Shown: piece by piece, positions 55,235-64,000 of the stretch
How positions within the stretch are numbered: the stretch's first letter is position 1
Layout of the letters: every line of letters begins with the position of its first letter
Source of the DNA: Costus lasius
Lineage: Eukaryota > Streptophyta > Magnoliopsida > Zingiberales > Costaceae
Assembly: GCA_027563935.2 (NCBI GenBank)
Contig: CM050450.1
Coordinates: 28,445,439-28,509,438 of the forward strand
DNA length: 64,000 nucleotides
Direction of reading: 5' to 3'
Made by a program: the position numbers and the translations under genes
The notes under the pieces: model-generated
The model's input: the letters and a program-made list of their open reading frames with translations, nothing else
Database searches by the model: none
What the model was told of the DNA's origin: nothing

Positions 55235-55740
55235 TGCCAGAATTATAATTATGGTCGTGTAATATCTTACGGCAGTGTCGTAAAAATCAGGCATCTCTCG
55301 GGTGAAAACTTGCTCAAAAAATACGGTACCGTGTAAAAGTTTACGGTACCGCCATAAAATCACGACAGTTCTTGGCTCAAAATGGCTCAAAAATATGGTA
55401 CCGTATAATATCTTACGGTAACATCGTAAAATTAACCAGCAATTTTTTTTTTCAAAAATCAAAAACTCAAAAATTACGCCCGTAATATATATTACGGTAC
55501 TACTGTAATTTCGGGGTAAATTTCAGAAACTCTCATTAGAAAATCTCGCAAAAATACGGCCCGTGTAAAACCTTACGGTAGTGCTATAAAATCAGTAATG
55601 CTCTCGGGAAGATTTTGGACACAAAATACAGTACCGTGTTAAAACTTACGACAGTACCATAATTTCATCACAACTCTATGGTCGAAAATGGACGAAAATT
55701 ATGGTGCCGTAATATACATTACGGCAGTGCCGTAATTTGC
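55235..55740 (-). repeat. Hairpin-forming repeats, 5' spacer of D (minus copy)
   Basis: About seven degenerate units of 70-78 bp. Each has an inverted motif such as ATTACGGTACTACTGTAATT or ATTACGGCAGTGCCGTAATT and a partner of the form ACGGTACCGTG or ATGGTGCCGTAAT. The best copy is at 55718-55738 (ATTACGGCAGTGCCGTAAT). Confidence 0.75.
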
Positions 55741-56137
55741 ACCAAATCTTGTTTCACCTACAAAAATAAAAGAAAAATTAGTTATAAGCAAAAATTCAAA
55801 ATAAAAGAAAATAAATAAAGGTTAGAAAGCTTGGGTTGCCTCCCAAGAAGCGCTAATTTAAAGGTCAACAGCTTGACCCTTTTGCACTCGGATTTAATCG
55901 TGAATTCCCCAATTGCCTCTTTGATCTTTCTTTAGGTTGGGCTTCACCTTGAATCACATAAGGCTCAATCTTGAAATAGTGTCCAAATTTTCTCAATATC
56001 CTCTTTCCCTTATCAATCAACTTAGATCTTCTTCTTTTTCTTCTTCTCTTCTTCTTCTTCTAAAAAATTTCATCTCTCTTTTCCTATAATCCTTTGTCAA
56101 CATCCTCAGAAAAATTATTAGTTTCAAAATTTGAGGT
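55741..56137 (-). pseudogene. Gypsy D possible pol end and post-pol box
   Basis: On minus, about 60 codons are open (KRILRKFGHYFKIEPYVIQG, then EAQPKERSKRQLGN), ending at a stop before GACCTTTAAATTAGCGCTTC. The following TTGGGAGGCAACCCAAG is a box I associate with the sequence after pol in Athila/Tat elements. I do not recognise a conserved pol motif in the open part, so calling it the pol end is inference. Confidence 0.4.
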
Positions 56138-58122
56138 TGTTGGTGTATATGCCCTAGTACCTAGTTTTGGTCCATCTTTGTACTACTTGACTCTGATATT
56201 CATATATCTTTCTGGCATTGTCGTTATCATTGTTTGTCTACACCTGCGATTGTGTACTTACATGATAATGTCCCTGGAGACAGATTGGATCTGTGCTCAA
56301 ATGATTGTCCCCAGTCGATGTACCTGAGTGGATATGGGACAGCTCTGGTACTTGTGAGACTGGTATGTGGGCTGGTTAGGCACGTGGTGCTAACGCAGAC
56401 ACATGGGTATATCATTAGAGGATATACTGGACTGACCCGCTGTGAGGCTATGACTTGGTGTCATGAGTTATCCTCACAAGTGACAGGAGATGCATTGATC
56501 CCTTGACTTGAGGTCATTGACCATTCTATATGGTTAGGGACTTGCTTTGATATAACCTAACACCTCGCCGTAGTTGGGAGATAATAACGGTTGTCATTGA
56601 GCATGTCATGACCCATATTAGAAGGTCAATGGACAGACACAGGATTTGCCCCTTCCTAAGGGAAGTATGATATCCATGGAGCTCCTCTATGGTTCTATGA
56701 CTGAAAGTGTATGGCCATACCCAGGTGAGAACCTGATTTAGTCATAACCATGTGATTGGGTGAAAACAAGTGATGACACACTTGTCCAATCGGATATCAA
56801 TTCGGCAAAGAGACTGTAATGCATCTATACCTTGTTGTAATGATGGGGATGTCGATGTCGATATCCATTCCGATGACTTGGGTAGCAGCGATGCACTGCT
56901 AGGTGCCACTCACTGCTTGTGGTGACATTTAGTCATCATTGTCAACGTCAGAGGGACCTACAGGGTCGCACACCTTGATACTCGAGTTCTCGTATTGATC
57001 GGGAAGCCTTATGATCGAGTTATTGGATAACTCGGATCTATTTTGGAGATTTCATCAGCGCCAATGGGCCTGATGAGATGGAAGGATGTTATTGGAGCCA
57101 AACTCCATTTATGGCAGGTTGACCCAAAATTGACCATGGTTGGCCACATTTGGATTAGGGTTGCATTGGATTGGATCCAAGTGCTTAATCAAGCCATGAA
57201 ATGAAGTTTGGGCTAGCTCATTATCCAATGAGGCCCAATAATAAGTTGTCATGAAGAGGCAATAGGCTAAAAGGGTATAATGGCGAGGAAGCCAAGCCCA
57301 TTGGCGCCTAAGGGGCATAATGGGGTTCGGATGGCAAATTTGCTTCATTAAGGAAGCTTTATGCGCCTAGCCCTCTCCCATTGATAGTGTGAATGCATTA
57401 AGGCATTGCTTGGGGCGCAAGGCTAGGTCTTGGCACACAAGGCAAGGCTTGGTAGCGTATGGAAAGGTTGAATGAGGTTTATGGTAAAGTCTTGGAGACT
57501 TTCCTTACCTCAAACCTTCTCATCCAAGCCATACACTTGTCATGATCTCAACCCTTGCCCTAACCTCCTCTAGCTCTTTATAAGAAACCCTAGCCGCCCC
57601 CTCTTGAGGTTGACAATCCTTAGAGGCGTGACAACAAGAGGAGGGGCGAAAGCAAGAGTTTGAAGGGCGACAACACCAAGAAGTGGCGCATCTTCTTCTT
57701 CCTTCCAAACCCTAGCAGCAAGCTTCTTCCTTCTCTCTTGACGCAAGGAACTTGATGCTTGGCGGTTTCCCTCTCCCTCATCCTTCTTCATCTTTGGTGC
57801 ATCTACCTTGGAGGTGGCGCATACTTTGAAGAAGGAGCACAAGGCTTGGATCTTCTTCCCGAGGCTAGCACCGGGCGTGGAAGAAGACGACTCGAGGGAT
57901 CCGTGTGTGTGAGACTGCAGAGGGCGGACGCTTGGGCACCTATCACGACATCGACCTCATCTTGCTCTAAGGTATTTCCTAACTCATCGTGTCGACTCTC
58001 TTGCTTGCGATGTTCACTGGGTTTTTGGGACCGGCTTGTTTCGGGGATATTGCTTCCGATGTGCAATGTGATCTCTGAAATCATCATGAAAAATTGTAAA
58101 ATATCCCCAGGGTTTCCCAACA
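56138..58122 (+). repeat. 5' LTR of copia A1
   Basis: 1985 bp, TGTTGGTGTATATGCCC to GGGTTTCCCAACA. A TATA-like CTTTATAAG lies at 57576-57584, followed by the R/U5 block with GAGACTGCAGAGGGCG. Colinear with solo LTR A4. Confidence 0.95.
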
Positions 58123-59828
58123 GTGGTATCAGAGCGGCTTGCAAGACTCGAACGATGTTTTATGCTTTTCTTTCATGCTCACATGCCATATCTCTATTTT
58201 CGTAAATAGCATGATGCATGGTGAACGATTTTTCAAAGTAGGAAAAATTAGGGTTTCTTGTTTCTATCATCCTCTCAATCTCTTTTGGATTTTTGGACTA
58301 TTTTTCTTGTTTGATTTAAAGATCAAAGGCGCACGTAATTTTGTCAAGTAGGACGGGCATTGTGTCTTCGGACTGGCCAAATCTCTTGACCTGACAAAAT
58401 TGCCAGCCGAAAGGATCTCTGAAATTATCATGAAAAATAAATCGCAATTAACCAAAAGATTTGTGAGAAGAAGATGAGAAAAAGAGACTAGTTTTATGAA
58501 AAAGTAAATTTTCAGATTTTATGTTTTTCATGAGCATGTAGAATTTATGAGTAAATACCTTGATTGTGCATAATGTTGTGATCATGAGTCAAGCCCCTTT
58601 TGCATGCCTGTGATGTATCCTTGTGCGGCCTGCGTGCCATCCTTTTCATTATCTTTGTAAAAATTAAGATGAAGATTAAGGGCTAGGCGCATCCTTCTTG
58701 GACCTTGATGCTCGCATCTTGCTTGATGGCGCAAGCATGCAAGGTAGCGCATGCAAGGTGGCGCATGCAAGTTGGTGCTTGGTTGCTTGGTGGCGCAAGA
58801 AAGCTTGGCCAAACCTCTTTTGGTTTGAGAGCTGGCCATCTTGGCCCCTTGCATGGTGGCACCCCTTCCTTGGAGGAAGACCATGGCATTGGCCGAACCT
58901 GTGGGGAACTTTTAAAGTGTACCTCTAGGGTTTGAGAGCTAAACCATGAGAGAAGGACCTTGGAGCCAACCTTGAAGTTCAAGCTAGAGGTCGGCTAGGC
59001 TAGGTCTAGTTTTTGGGGCTTGAGTTCTAGGACAAGAGTTGAACCTCTTTCATGGCATGGGTTGGTTCAATGTCTTGAATAGGATATGATCACATCATTC
59101 TTTATTGCTTTTATTATTATCTGCAGAAGCATGCCTGTAATGTTTTATCATTATGTTATCACCATAGGATTGCATGCCTGTAATGATAGACATAAGATAA
59201 AACTGAGATGATGAGACCTTAAACAAAAAACCCTCAATTAAAATATCAAGTCTGGTAGCCTTCTAACGCGTAGCCCTCACTAAGCTATCGATCAGTGGAG
59301 TTGTGAATTGTTTCCCACCCTCGTGGGACACACCCACTTATCTTTAGAAAGTGCGTGGTGACAATGGTTTCCCCAGTCCAGTTTTAACCTGGGCGTGCCC
59401 TCGCAAGGAAACTCGTTGGCCCTGGGCATAACGGTTAGGAATGGACTTGACTAGATTTTCATGTGTGCTAGGCACATGGTGAAACTCAAGAGGCATCGTT
59501 GAGAGGTTAGGGTTTCATGCTGTATCCAGCCCTTGCTGGACATGAAATGCCTGGACTGTCTCAATAAGGGGAATTGCTTGGAGCAATCGGCCGGCGCACC
59601 CACCTTAGGAAACATGGGTCACTTTGTGCATCTCATCCCACCCTCGTGGGACGCAAAGCCCTGTGTGGAATGAGGATCTCATCTCACTAGGAAATCTTGG
59701 ATTTCTCGATTGACTTTGTGGGTTGCCAATTCGATTAAAAATAGTGGGAGCCATGGTCATTTAAAACAAGTCCAGTTTAAATGACTCGAGGTAGTACTAA
59801 TCTGCTGTTTCTTGGTTGTTGTAGAACA
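58123..59828 (+). other. Copia A1 leader with PBS and three stem-loops
   Basis: PBS TGGTATCAGAGC at 58124-58135. Stem-loops at 59313-59328 (TCCCAC/GTGGGA, loop CCTC), 59525-59540 (TCCAGC/GCTGGA, loop CCTT) and 59636-59651 (TCCCAC/GTGGGA, loop CCTC). Centres are about 212 and 111 nt apart, the last about 186 nt before gag. No credible ORF; short frames around 58582-58982 come from GCGCATGCAAGGTG-type repeats. Confidence 0.8.
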
Positions 59829-60435
59829 ATGGCTATGAACAATGGCATTTGGTCACTGCGATCTACCCTGGAAAGGAATAAGTCGTTTGGATCCAACTTA
59901 CTGGATTGGTATATGAACTTGAGAATCATGCTCAAGCTCGAAAGGAAGCTTTATGTCCTTGAGCGTCCTTTTCCTGAGCCACTTCTATGCTCGGCCTCAG
60001 TGGCTGAGAGGGATGCTTATTATAAGCATCAGATTGATACTTTGGGGATTGCTAACCAACATGTCACGTGAATAAAGAGGGTGATATGAATCGAAGAGTG
60101 CCTCTGAGATTATTTTTAATCTAAGGCAGCTCTTTAATGAATTGGTTGAGCTCAATTGTCCTAAAGTTGATATTCAGTGTGTTGAGCCGAAAGGCTTGAC
60201 CAAGGAACTGAAATTAAAGATGGATATGATCAGGAATAATAGGTGCTATTCATGTGGAGGGCCACCTCACATGTTGAAGGACATGTTGCAACTTCAGAAT
60301 GAGGAGAAGAAAGGTAAGGCCTTGTCTTCATGCTCAGGTATTTGTGTTACCGAAGTTAACCTTTCTACTCCTATGACATGGGTATTGGATACCGCATGTG
60401 GAGCTCATATTTGTACAAATATGCGAAGGCTCTGA
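59829..60435 (+). pseudogene. gag: Copia A1 gag and protease start, deleted
   Basis: ATG 59829 (MAMNNGIWSLRSTLERNKSF). N-terminal gag runs to IANQHVT and a TGA at about 60069-60071. The gag match continues in another frame (SEIIFNLRQLFNE) and then jumps to the basic linker before the zinc knuckle, losing about 100 residues of central gag. The knuckle CYSCGGPPHMLKDM has Met for the last Cys, so it cannot bind zinc normally. Protease wording WVLDTACGAHIC is present, followed by a stop at 60433-60435 after MRRL. Confidence 0.85.
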
Positions 60436-61632
60436 AAGGATAGATCGGTAAGGCCTAGAGAGATTGACCTACAGATAGGTAACATGGCACAAGTTGCTGC
60501 TGTTGCTGTAGGAGTTTCTCTCCCTGCCTTTTGGACTTCAGTTAAAGCTAGACAATTGCTATTATGTACCTTCCCTTGCCAAAACATTGTATCCACTCCT
60601 TGCTTGGCAAAGAAAGGATTTAAGTTTGAAATAAAAGAGAACTTATGTTCTTTTTCTTTTGCAAATATGTTTTAGAGGAAGGGTACTTTATGCAATAGTC
60701 CGCATGTCTTGGACATGGATAGCTCTATTTGTAACATAAATAATAAAAGGACCAAACTGAGTGGTTCAGTTGGTGCTTTCCTACGGCATTGTCGATTAGC
60801 CCATATAAACAAGAATCGCATTCGACAACTCTATGCAAATGAGTTGTTAGATTCGAGTTCCTTGGAGGAACTTGATACATGTGAGACTTGTTTATTAAGG
60901 AAAATGACAAAGGCAACCTTCACCAAGACTGGTGAGAGGGCAGGAGGTTTATTAGATCTCATACATAGTGATGTGTGTGGGCCTTTCAATAAACAAGCCA
61001 GAGGAGGGTACAACTACTTAATCGAGTTTACTAATGACTTCAGTAGATATGGTTATGTCTATTTGATGAGACATAAGTCTGAATCCTTTGAGAAATTTAA
61101 GGAGTTTAGACACGAAGTAGAGAACCAGCTTGGTAGATCCATTAAGGCTCTTCGATCAGATCGTGGTGGAGAGTACCTGAGCGGTGAGTTCCTTGACTAT
61201 CTGAGAGAGTGTGGGATCATATCCCAACTCACTCCTCCTGAAACACCTTAATGGAATGGTGTGTCTGAAAGGAGAAATCGAACCTTGTTGGACATAGTTC
61301 GATCTATAATGAGTCATGCAAACTCTACCTCCCTCATTCTGGGGACATGCACTTAAGATAGCTTCTCTAATACTGAATAATGTTCCATCTAAGAGTGTCT
61401 CAAAGATTCCATACGAGGTATGGAGTGGGAGACGCCCTTATCTCACTTTTATTAGGATCTAGGGATGTAAGGCTTATGTCAAACGTCAGGATTCTAGCAA
61501 GCTAGAACCTAGATCTGATAAGTGTATGTTTGTGGGGTACCCTAAGGAGACTAAGGGTTACTACTTCTATGTTCCCACCGAGAACAAAGTTTTTGTTGCT
61601 CGGGTGCTGTCTTTCTAGAGAAAGAATTTCTC
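60436..61632 (+). pseudogene. pol: Copia A1 protease end and integrase
   Basis: Protease C-terminus (NMAQVAAVAVG) and linker in broken frames. From 60709 a 180-codon open stretch holds the integrase zinc region (HCRLAHINKNRI, TCETCLLRKM; the usual W-H-x-R-L-G-H start is altered to R-H-C-R-L-A-H), the first Asp in LIHSDVCGP and the second in RSDRGGEY. A TAA at 61249-61251 replaces Gln. The third acidic residue (NGVSERRNR) follows in the next piece. Beyond it the frame shifts repeatedly up to AVFLEKEFL at about 61632. Confidence 0.85.
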
Positions 61633-63411
61633 ATGAAAAAAGTTAGTGGGAGGAAGTTTGACTTGGGTGAGGACCAAGTGCAACCACAAGACAAAGAGAT
61701 GGAATCTCAGCCACCTGCACCGGTTGCTGTACAACCTGAGGCTCAGACACAGGTCCCACGTAGGTTTGGGAGGATTCGTCGTGCACCTGAGAGGTATGGC
61801 TCACTGCCGACCCAACACGATGAGATCTTCATCATTAAGGATGAACCCAGAACCTATGATGAGGCGGTCAGTGGACCGGACTCCGAGAAATGGCTTGATG
61901 CCATGCGATTCGAGATGGATTCCATGTCGGCTAACCAAGTCTGGAATTTGGTTGAGCTGCCTGATGGGGTAAAACCCATAGGGTGTAAATGGGTCTTCAA
62001 GAGGAAGACAGACATGGATGGCAATATAGTTACCTATGAGGGTAGACTAGTGGTTGAAGGATTTAAACAAGTCCACAGGGTGGACTATGATGAAACCTTC
62101 TCACCAGTTGCCATGATCAAATCCATTCGGATTTTACTTGCTATAGCTGCATATCATGATATGGCAGATGGACATGGAAACAGCATTCCTTAATGGGAAG
62201 CTGACTAAGGATGTGTATATGACACAACCTGATGGCTTCATCCATCCTGTAGATACTAGTAAGGTCTACAGGCTAAATAAATCCATTTATGGATTAAAGC
62301 AAGCATCTCGAAGTTGGAATCTTCAGTTTGATGAAGCTGTGAGAGATTATGGCTTTATCAAAAGTGAAGATGACGCCTGTGTATACAGAAAATTCAGTGG
62401 GAGCTTGGTGACTTTTCTGGTCATGTATGTTGATGACATACTGCTCATCGGAAACGACATCCCTAGTCTTCAAGCTATGAAGACATGGTTAGGGAAGTGT
62501 TTCGAGATGAAAGATTTAGGGGAGGCCGCCTACATTCTGGGCGTGAGGATCTACTGGGATAGATCCAAGAGGCTTCTGGCCCTTAGTCAGAGTACCCACA
62601 TTGATAAGGTCCTGGAGAGGTTCAACTTGGAGCAATCCAAGAAAGGATACCTTCCAGTAAGACATGGCCTTACTCTCTCAAAGAGCCAGTGTCCTACAAC
62701 ACAGGCTGAGAGGGATGACATGAGTCGAATTCCTTATGCTTCGGCAGTAGGATCGATCATGTATGCAATGTTGTGTACTAGACTAGATGTGGGATATGCT
62801 GTGAGCATAACCAACCGATACCAATCCAATCCAGGTTTGCAGCACTGGGTGGCTGTAAAGAATATCCTTGAGTGTCCTGAAAAGGACTAAGGATTTATTC
62901 TATATGGTCTACGGGGGACAGGAAGAGCTCAGTGTGCAGGGCTTCACTGATGAGTCGTTCCAGTCTGATCCTGACGACTTCAGATCGCAGACCAGCTATT
63001 ATTTTAAGATGGTTGGAGGTGTTGTATGCTGGAAGAGCTTCAAGCAATCCACCATAGCTAACTCTACAACCGAAGCTGAGTATGTGGTTGCTTCTGAGGC
63101 AGCCAATGAAGCCATTTGGATCAGGAAGTTCTTTTCTGAACTTCACATGGTTCCAAGTGCAATGGATCCCATTGAGCTCTACTATGACAACAATGGGAAC
63201 TGCACATGTTAAGGAACCATGGTCTCATCAAAGGTCCAAACATATATTCAGGAGATTTCGCCTGATCAGAGAGATCATTGATCAAGGTGATGTCAAGATT
63301 AGCAGAGTTGACACAGAGAGCAATCTAGCCGACCCACTGACCAAGGCTTTGGCGCAGCAGAAGCATGATGGTCGTACTAGAGATATGGGGTTGAGGTTGC
63401 TCAACCTCTAG
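61633..63411 (+). pseudogene. pol: Copia A1 reverse transcriptase and RNase H
   Basis: RT N-terminal part (NQVWNLVELPDGVKPIGCKW, DYDETFSPVAMIKSIRILLA) ends in a frameshift near 62155. RT resumes from MDMETAFLNGKLTKDVYMTQ to the catalytic LVMYVDDILLIGND, intact, and VLERFNLEQSKKGYLPVRHG. A shift near 62870 leads to RNase H (VQGFTDESFQSDPDDFRS, NSTTEAEYVVASEA). A further shift near 63200 precedes NLADPLTKALAQQKHDG, ending at 63411. RNase H acidic residues mostly persist. At least three frameshifts disable it. Confidence 0.88.
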
Positions 63412-64000
63412 GTCTTAGTGCAAGTGGGAGGTTGTTGGTGTATATGCCCTAGGACCTAGTTTTGGTCCATCTTTGTACTACTTGACTCTGATATTCATAT
63501 ATCTTTCTAGCATTGTCATTATCATTGTTTGTCTACACCTGCGATTGTGTACTTACATGATAATGTCCCTGGAGACAGATTGGATCTGTGCTCAAATGAT
63601 TGTCCCCAGTCGATGTACCTGAGCGGATATGGGATAGCTCTGGTACTTGTGAGACTGGTATGTGGGCTGGTTAGGCACGTGGTGCTAACGCAGACACATG
63701 GGTATATCATTAGAGGATATACTTGACCGACCCGCTGTGAGGCTATGACTTGGTGTCATGAGTTATCCTCACAAGTGACAGGAGATGCATTGATCCCTTG
63801 ACTTGAGGTCATTGACTATTCTATATGGTTAGGGACTTGCTTTGATACAACCTAACACCTCGCCGTAGTTGGGAGATAATAACGGTTGTCATTGAGCATG
63901 TCACGACCCATATGAGAAGGTCAATGGACAGACACAAGATTTGCCCCTTCCTAAGGGAAGTATGATATCCATGGAGCTCCTCTATGGTTCTATGACTGAA
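63412..64000 (+). repeat. Polypurine tract and start of 3' LTR of copia A1
   Basis: AAGTGGGAGGT (63422-63432) directly precedes TGTTGGTGTATATGCCC at 63433. The LTR runs to the window end, so its 3' part and TSD are not visible. Confidence 0.93.

Larger units (their letters stand above)
50095..56137 (-). mobile_element. Gypsy D, minus copy (Athila/Tat-like 3' part)
   Basis: The better preserved D copy. On minus: possible pol tail (56100-55870), an AGCGCTTCTTGGGAGGCAAC box (about 55855-55835) of the kind found after pol in Athila/Tat elements, a spacer with hairpin repeats, two overlapping ORF parts, an AT-rich tail, a GCTTGAGGACAAGC-type box, and the 3' LTR. The 5' part is cut off by copia A1 at 56138. 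It mirrors the plus copy at 11246-16460. Confidence 0.65.
56138..64000 (+). mobile_element. Copia A1, runs off the right edge
   Basis: Family A element: 5' LTR 56138-58122, internal 58123-63432, 3' LTR from 63433. Over the 568 bp of 3' LTR that can be compared, I count about 12 differences from the 5' LTR (around 2%), so it is older than B1 but not ancient. It inserted into D, with GAGGT as its left flank. The polyprotein is broken many times. Confidence 0.92.

Noticed and set aside
56234..56506. Short frames in A LTRs (also 28055-28276, 63529-63726) that look conserved
   Set aside because: Conservation is that of the LTR DNA; both strands are equally open and no protein family fits.
58582..58982. 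Overlapping frames in the A1 leader (up to 100 codons)
   Set aside because: They come from short GCGCATGCAAGG-type repeats open on both strands and are absent from other A leaders.

Overview
This window looks like a heterochromatic, repeat-packed stretch of a plant nuclear genome. I see no ordinary host gene, no tRNA or rRNA gene and no prokaryotic feature. Almost every coding trace belongs to LTR retrotransposons. Primer-binding sites of the TGGTATCAGAGC type (pairing with initiator tRNA-Met), plant-style Ty1/copia and Ty3/gypsy polyproteins, 5-bp target-site duplications (TSDs), solo LTRs and deep nesting all point to a plant with a TE-rich genome. I cannot name the species.

Layout, with my own family letters. 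A and B are related Ty1/copia families: A LTRs start TGTTGGTGTATATG, B LTRs start TGTTGGGGTATGCC. C is a gag-only Ty3/gypsy family. D is an Athila/Tat-like Ty3/gypsy element with an extra ORF. E is a chromovirus. F is a decayed gypsy gag-protease relic. Region 1-16460: D (plus copy, 11246-16460) is interrupted by E (5257-11245). E is cut at its left by copia A3 (minus strand, 1-5256, running off the window), and its 3' LTR holds a solo B LTR (8695-10390). Region 16461-17962: intergenic, with 107-bp repeats. Region 17963-27594: copia A2, whose two LTRs have both become inverted duplications; it carries a B fragment (19864 to about 22510). Region 27595-47180: F relic, hit by a solo A LTR (27906-29793) and by a three-LTR tandem array of C (30757-47123). 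That array was in turn hit by a very young, nearly intact copia B1 (35128-44279). Region 47181-50094: minisatellite, 107-bp repeats and a truncated A LTR. Region 50095-56137: second D copy, minus strand. Region 56138-64000: copia A1, whose 3' LTR runs off the window.

The only element close to functional is B1. Its LTRs are identical by eye apart from one base in a C-run, its TSD is perfect, and its gag-pol reading frame is broken once. All other coding regions are pseudogenes with frameshifts, nonsense changes (often C-to-T type) and internal gag deletions.

Most worth a second look: (i) three small stem-loops with conserved spacing and compensatory stem changes in the leader of four diverged copia elements, just upstream of gag, which look like a structured RNA signal; (ii) the double-palindrome A2 element, which could produce long hairpin RNA against family A; (iii) the C tandem array, whose middle LTR is a visible recombinant of the outer two; (iv) arrays of about 70-bp hairpin-forming repeats in the D elements.
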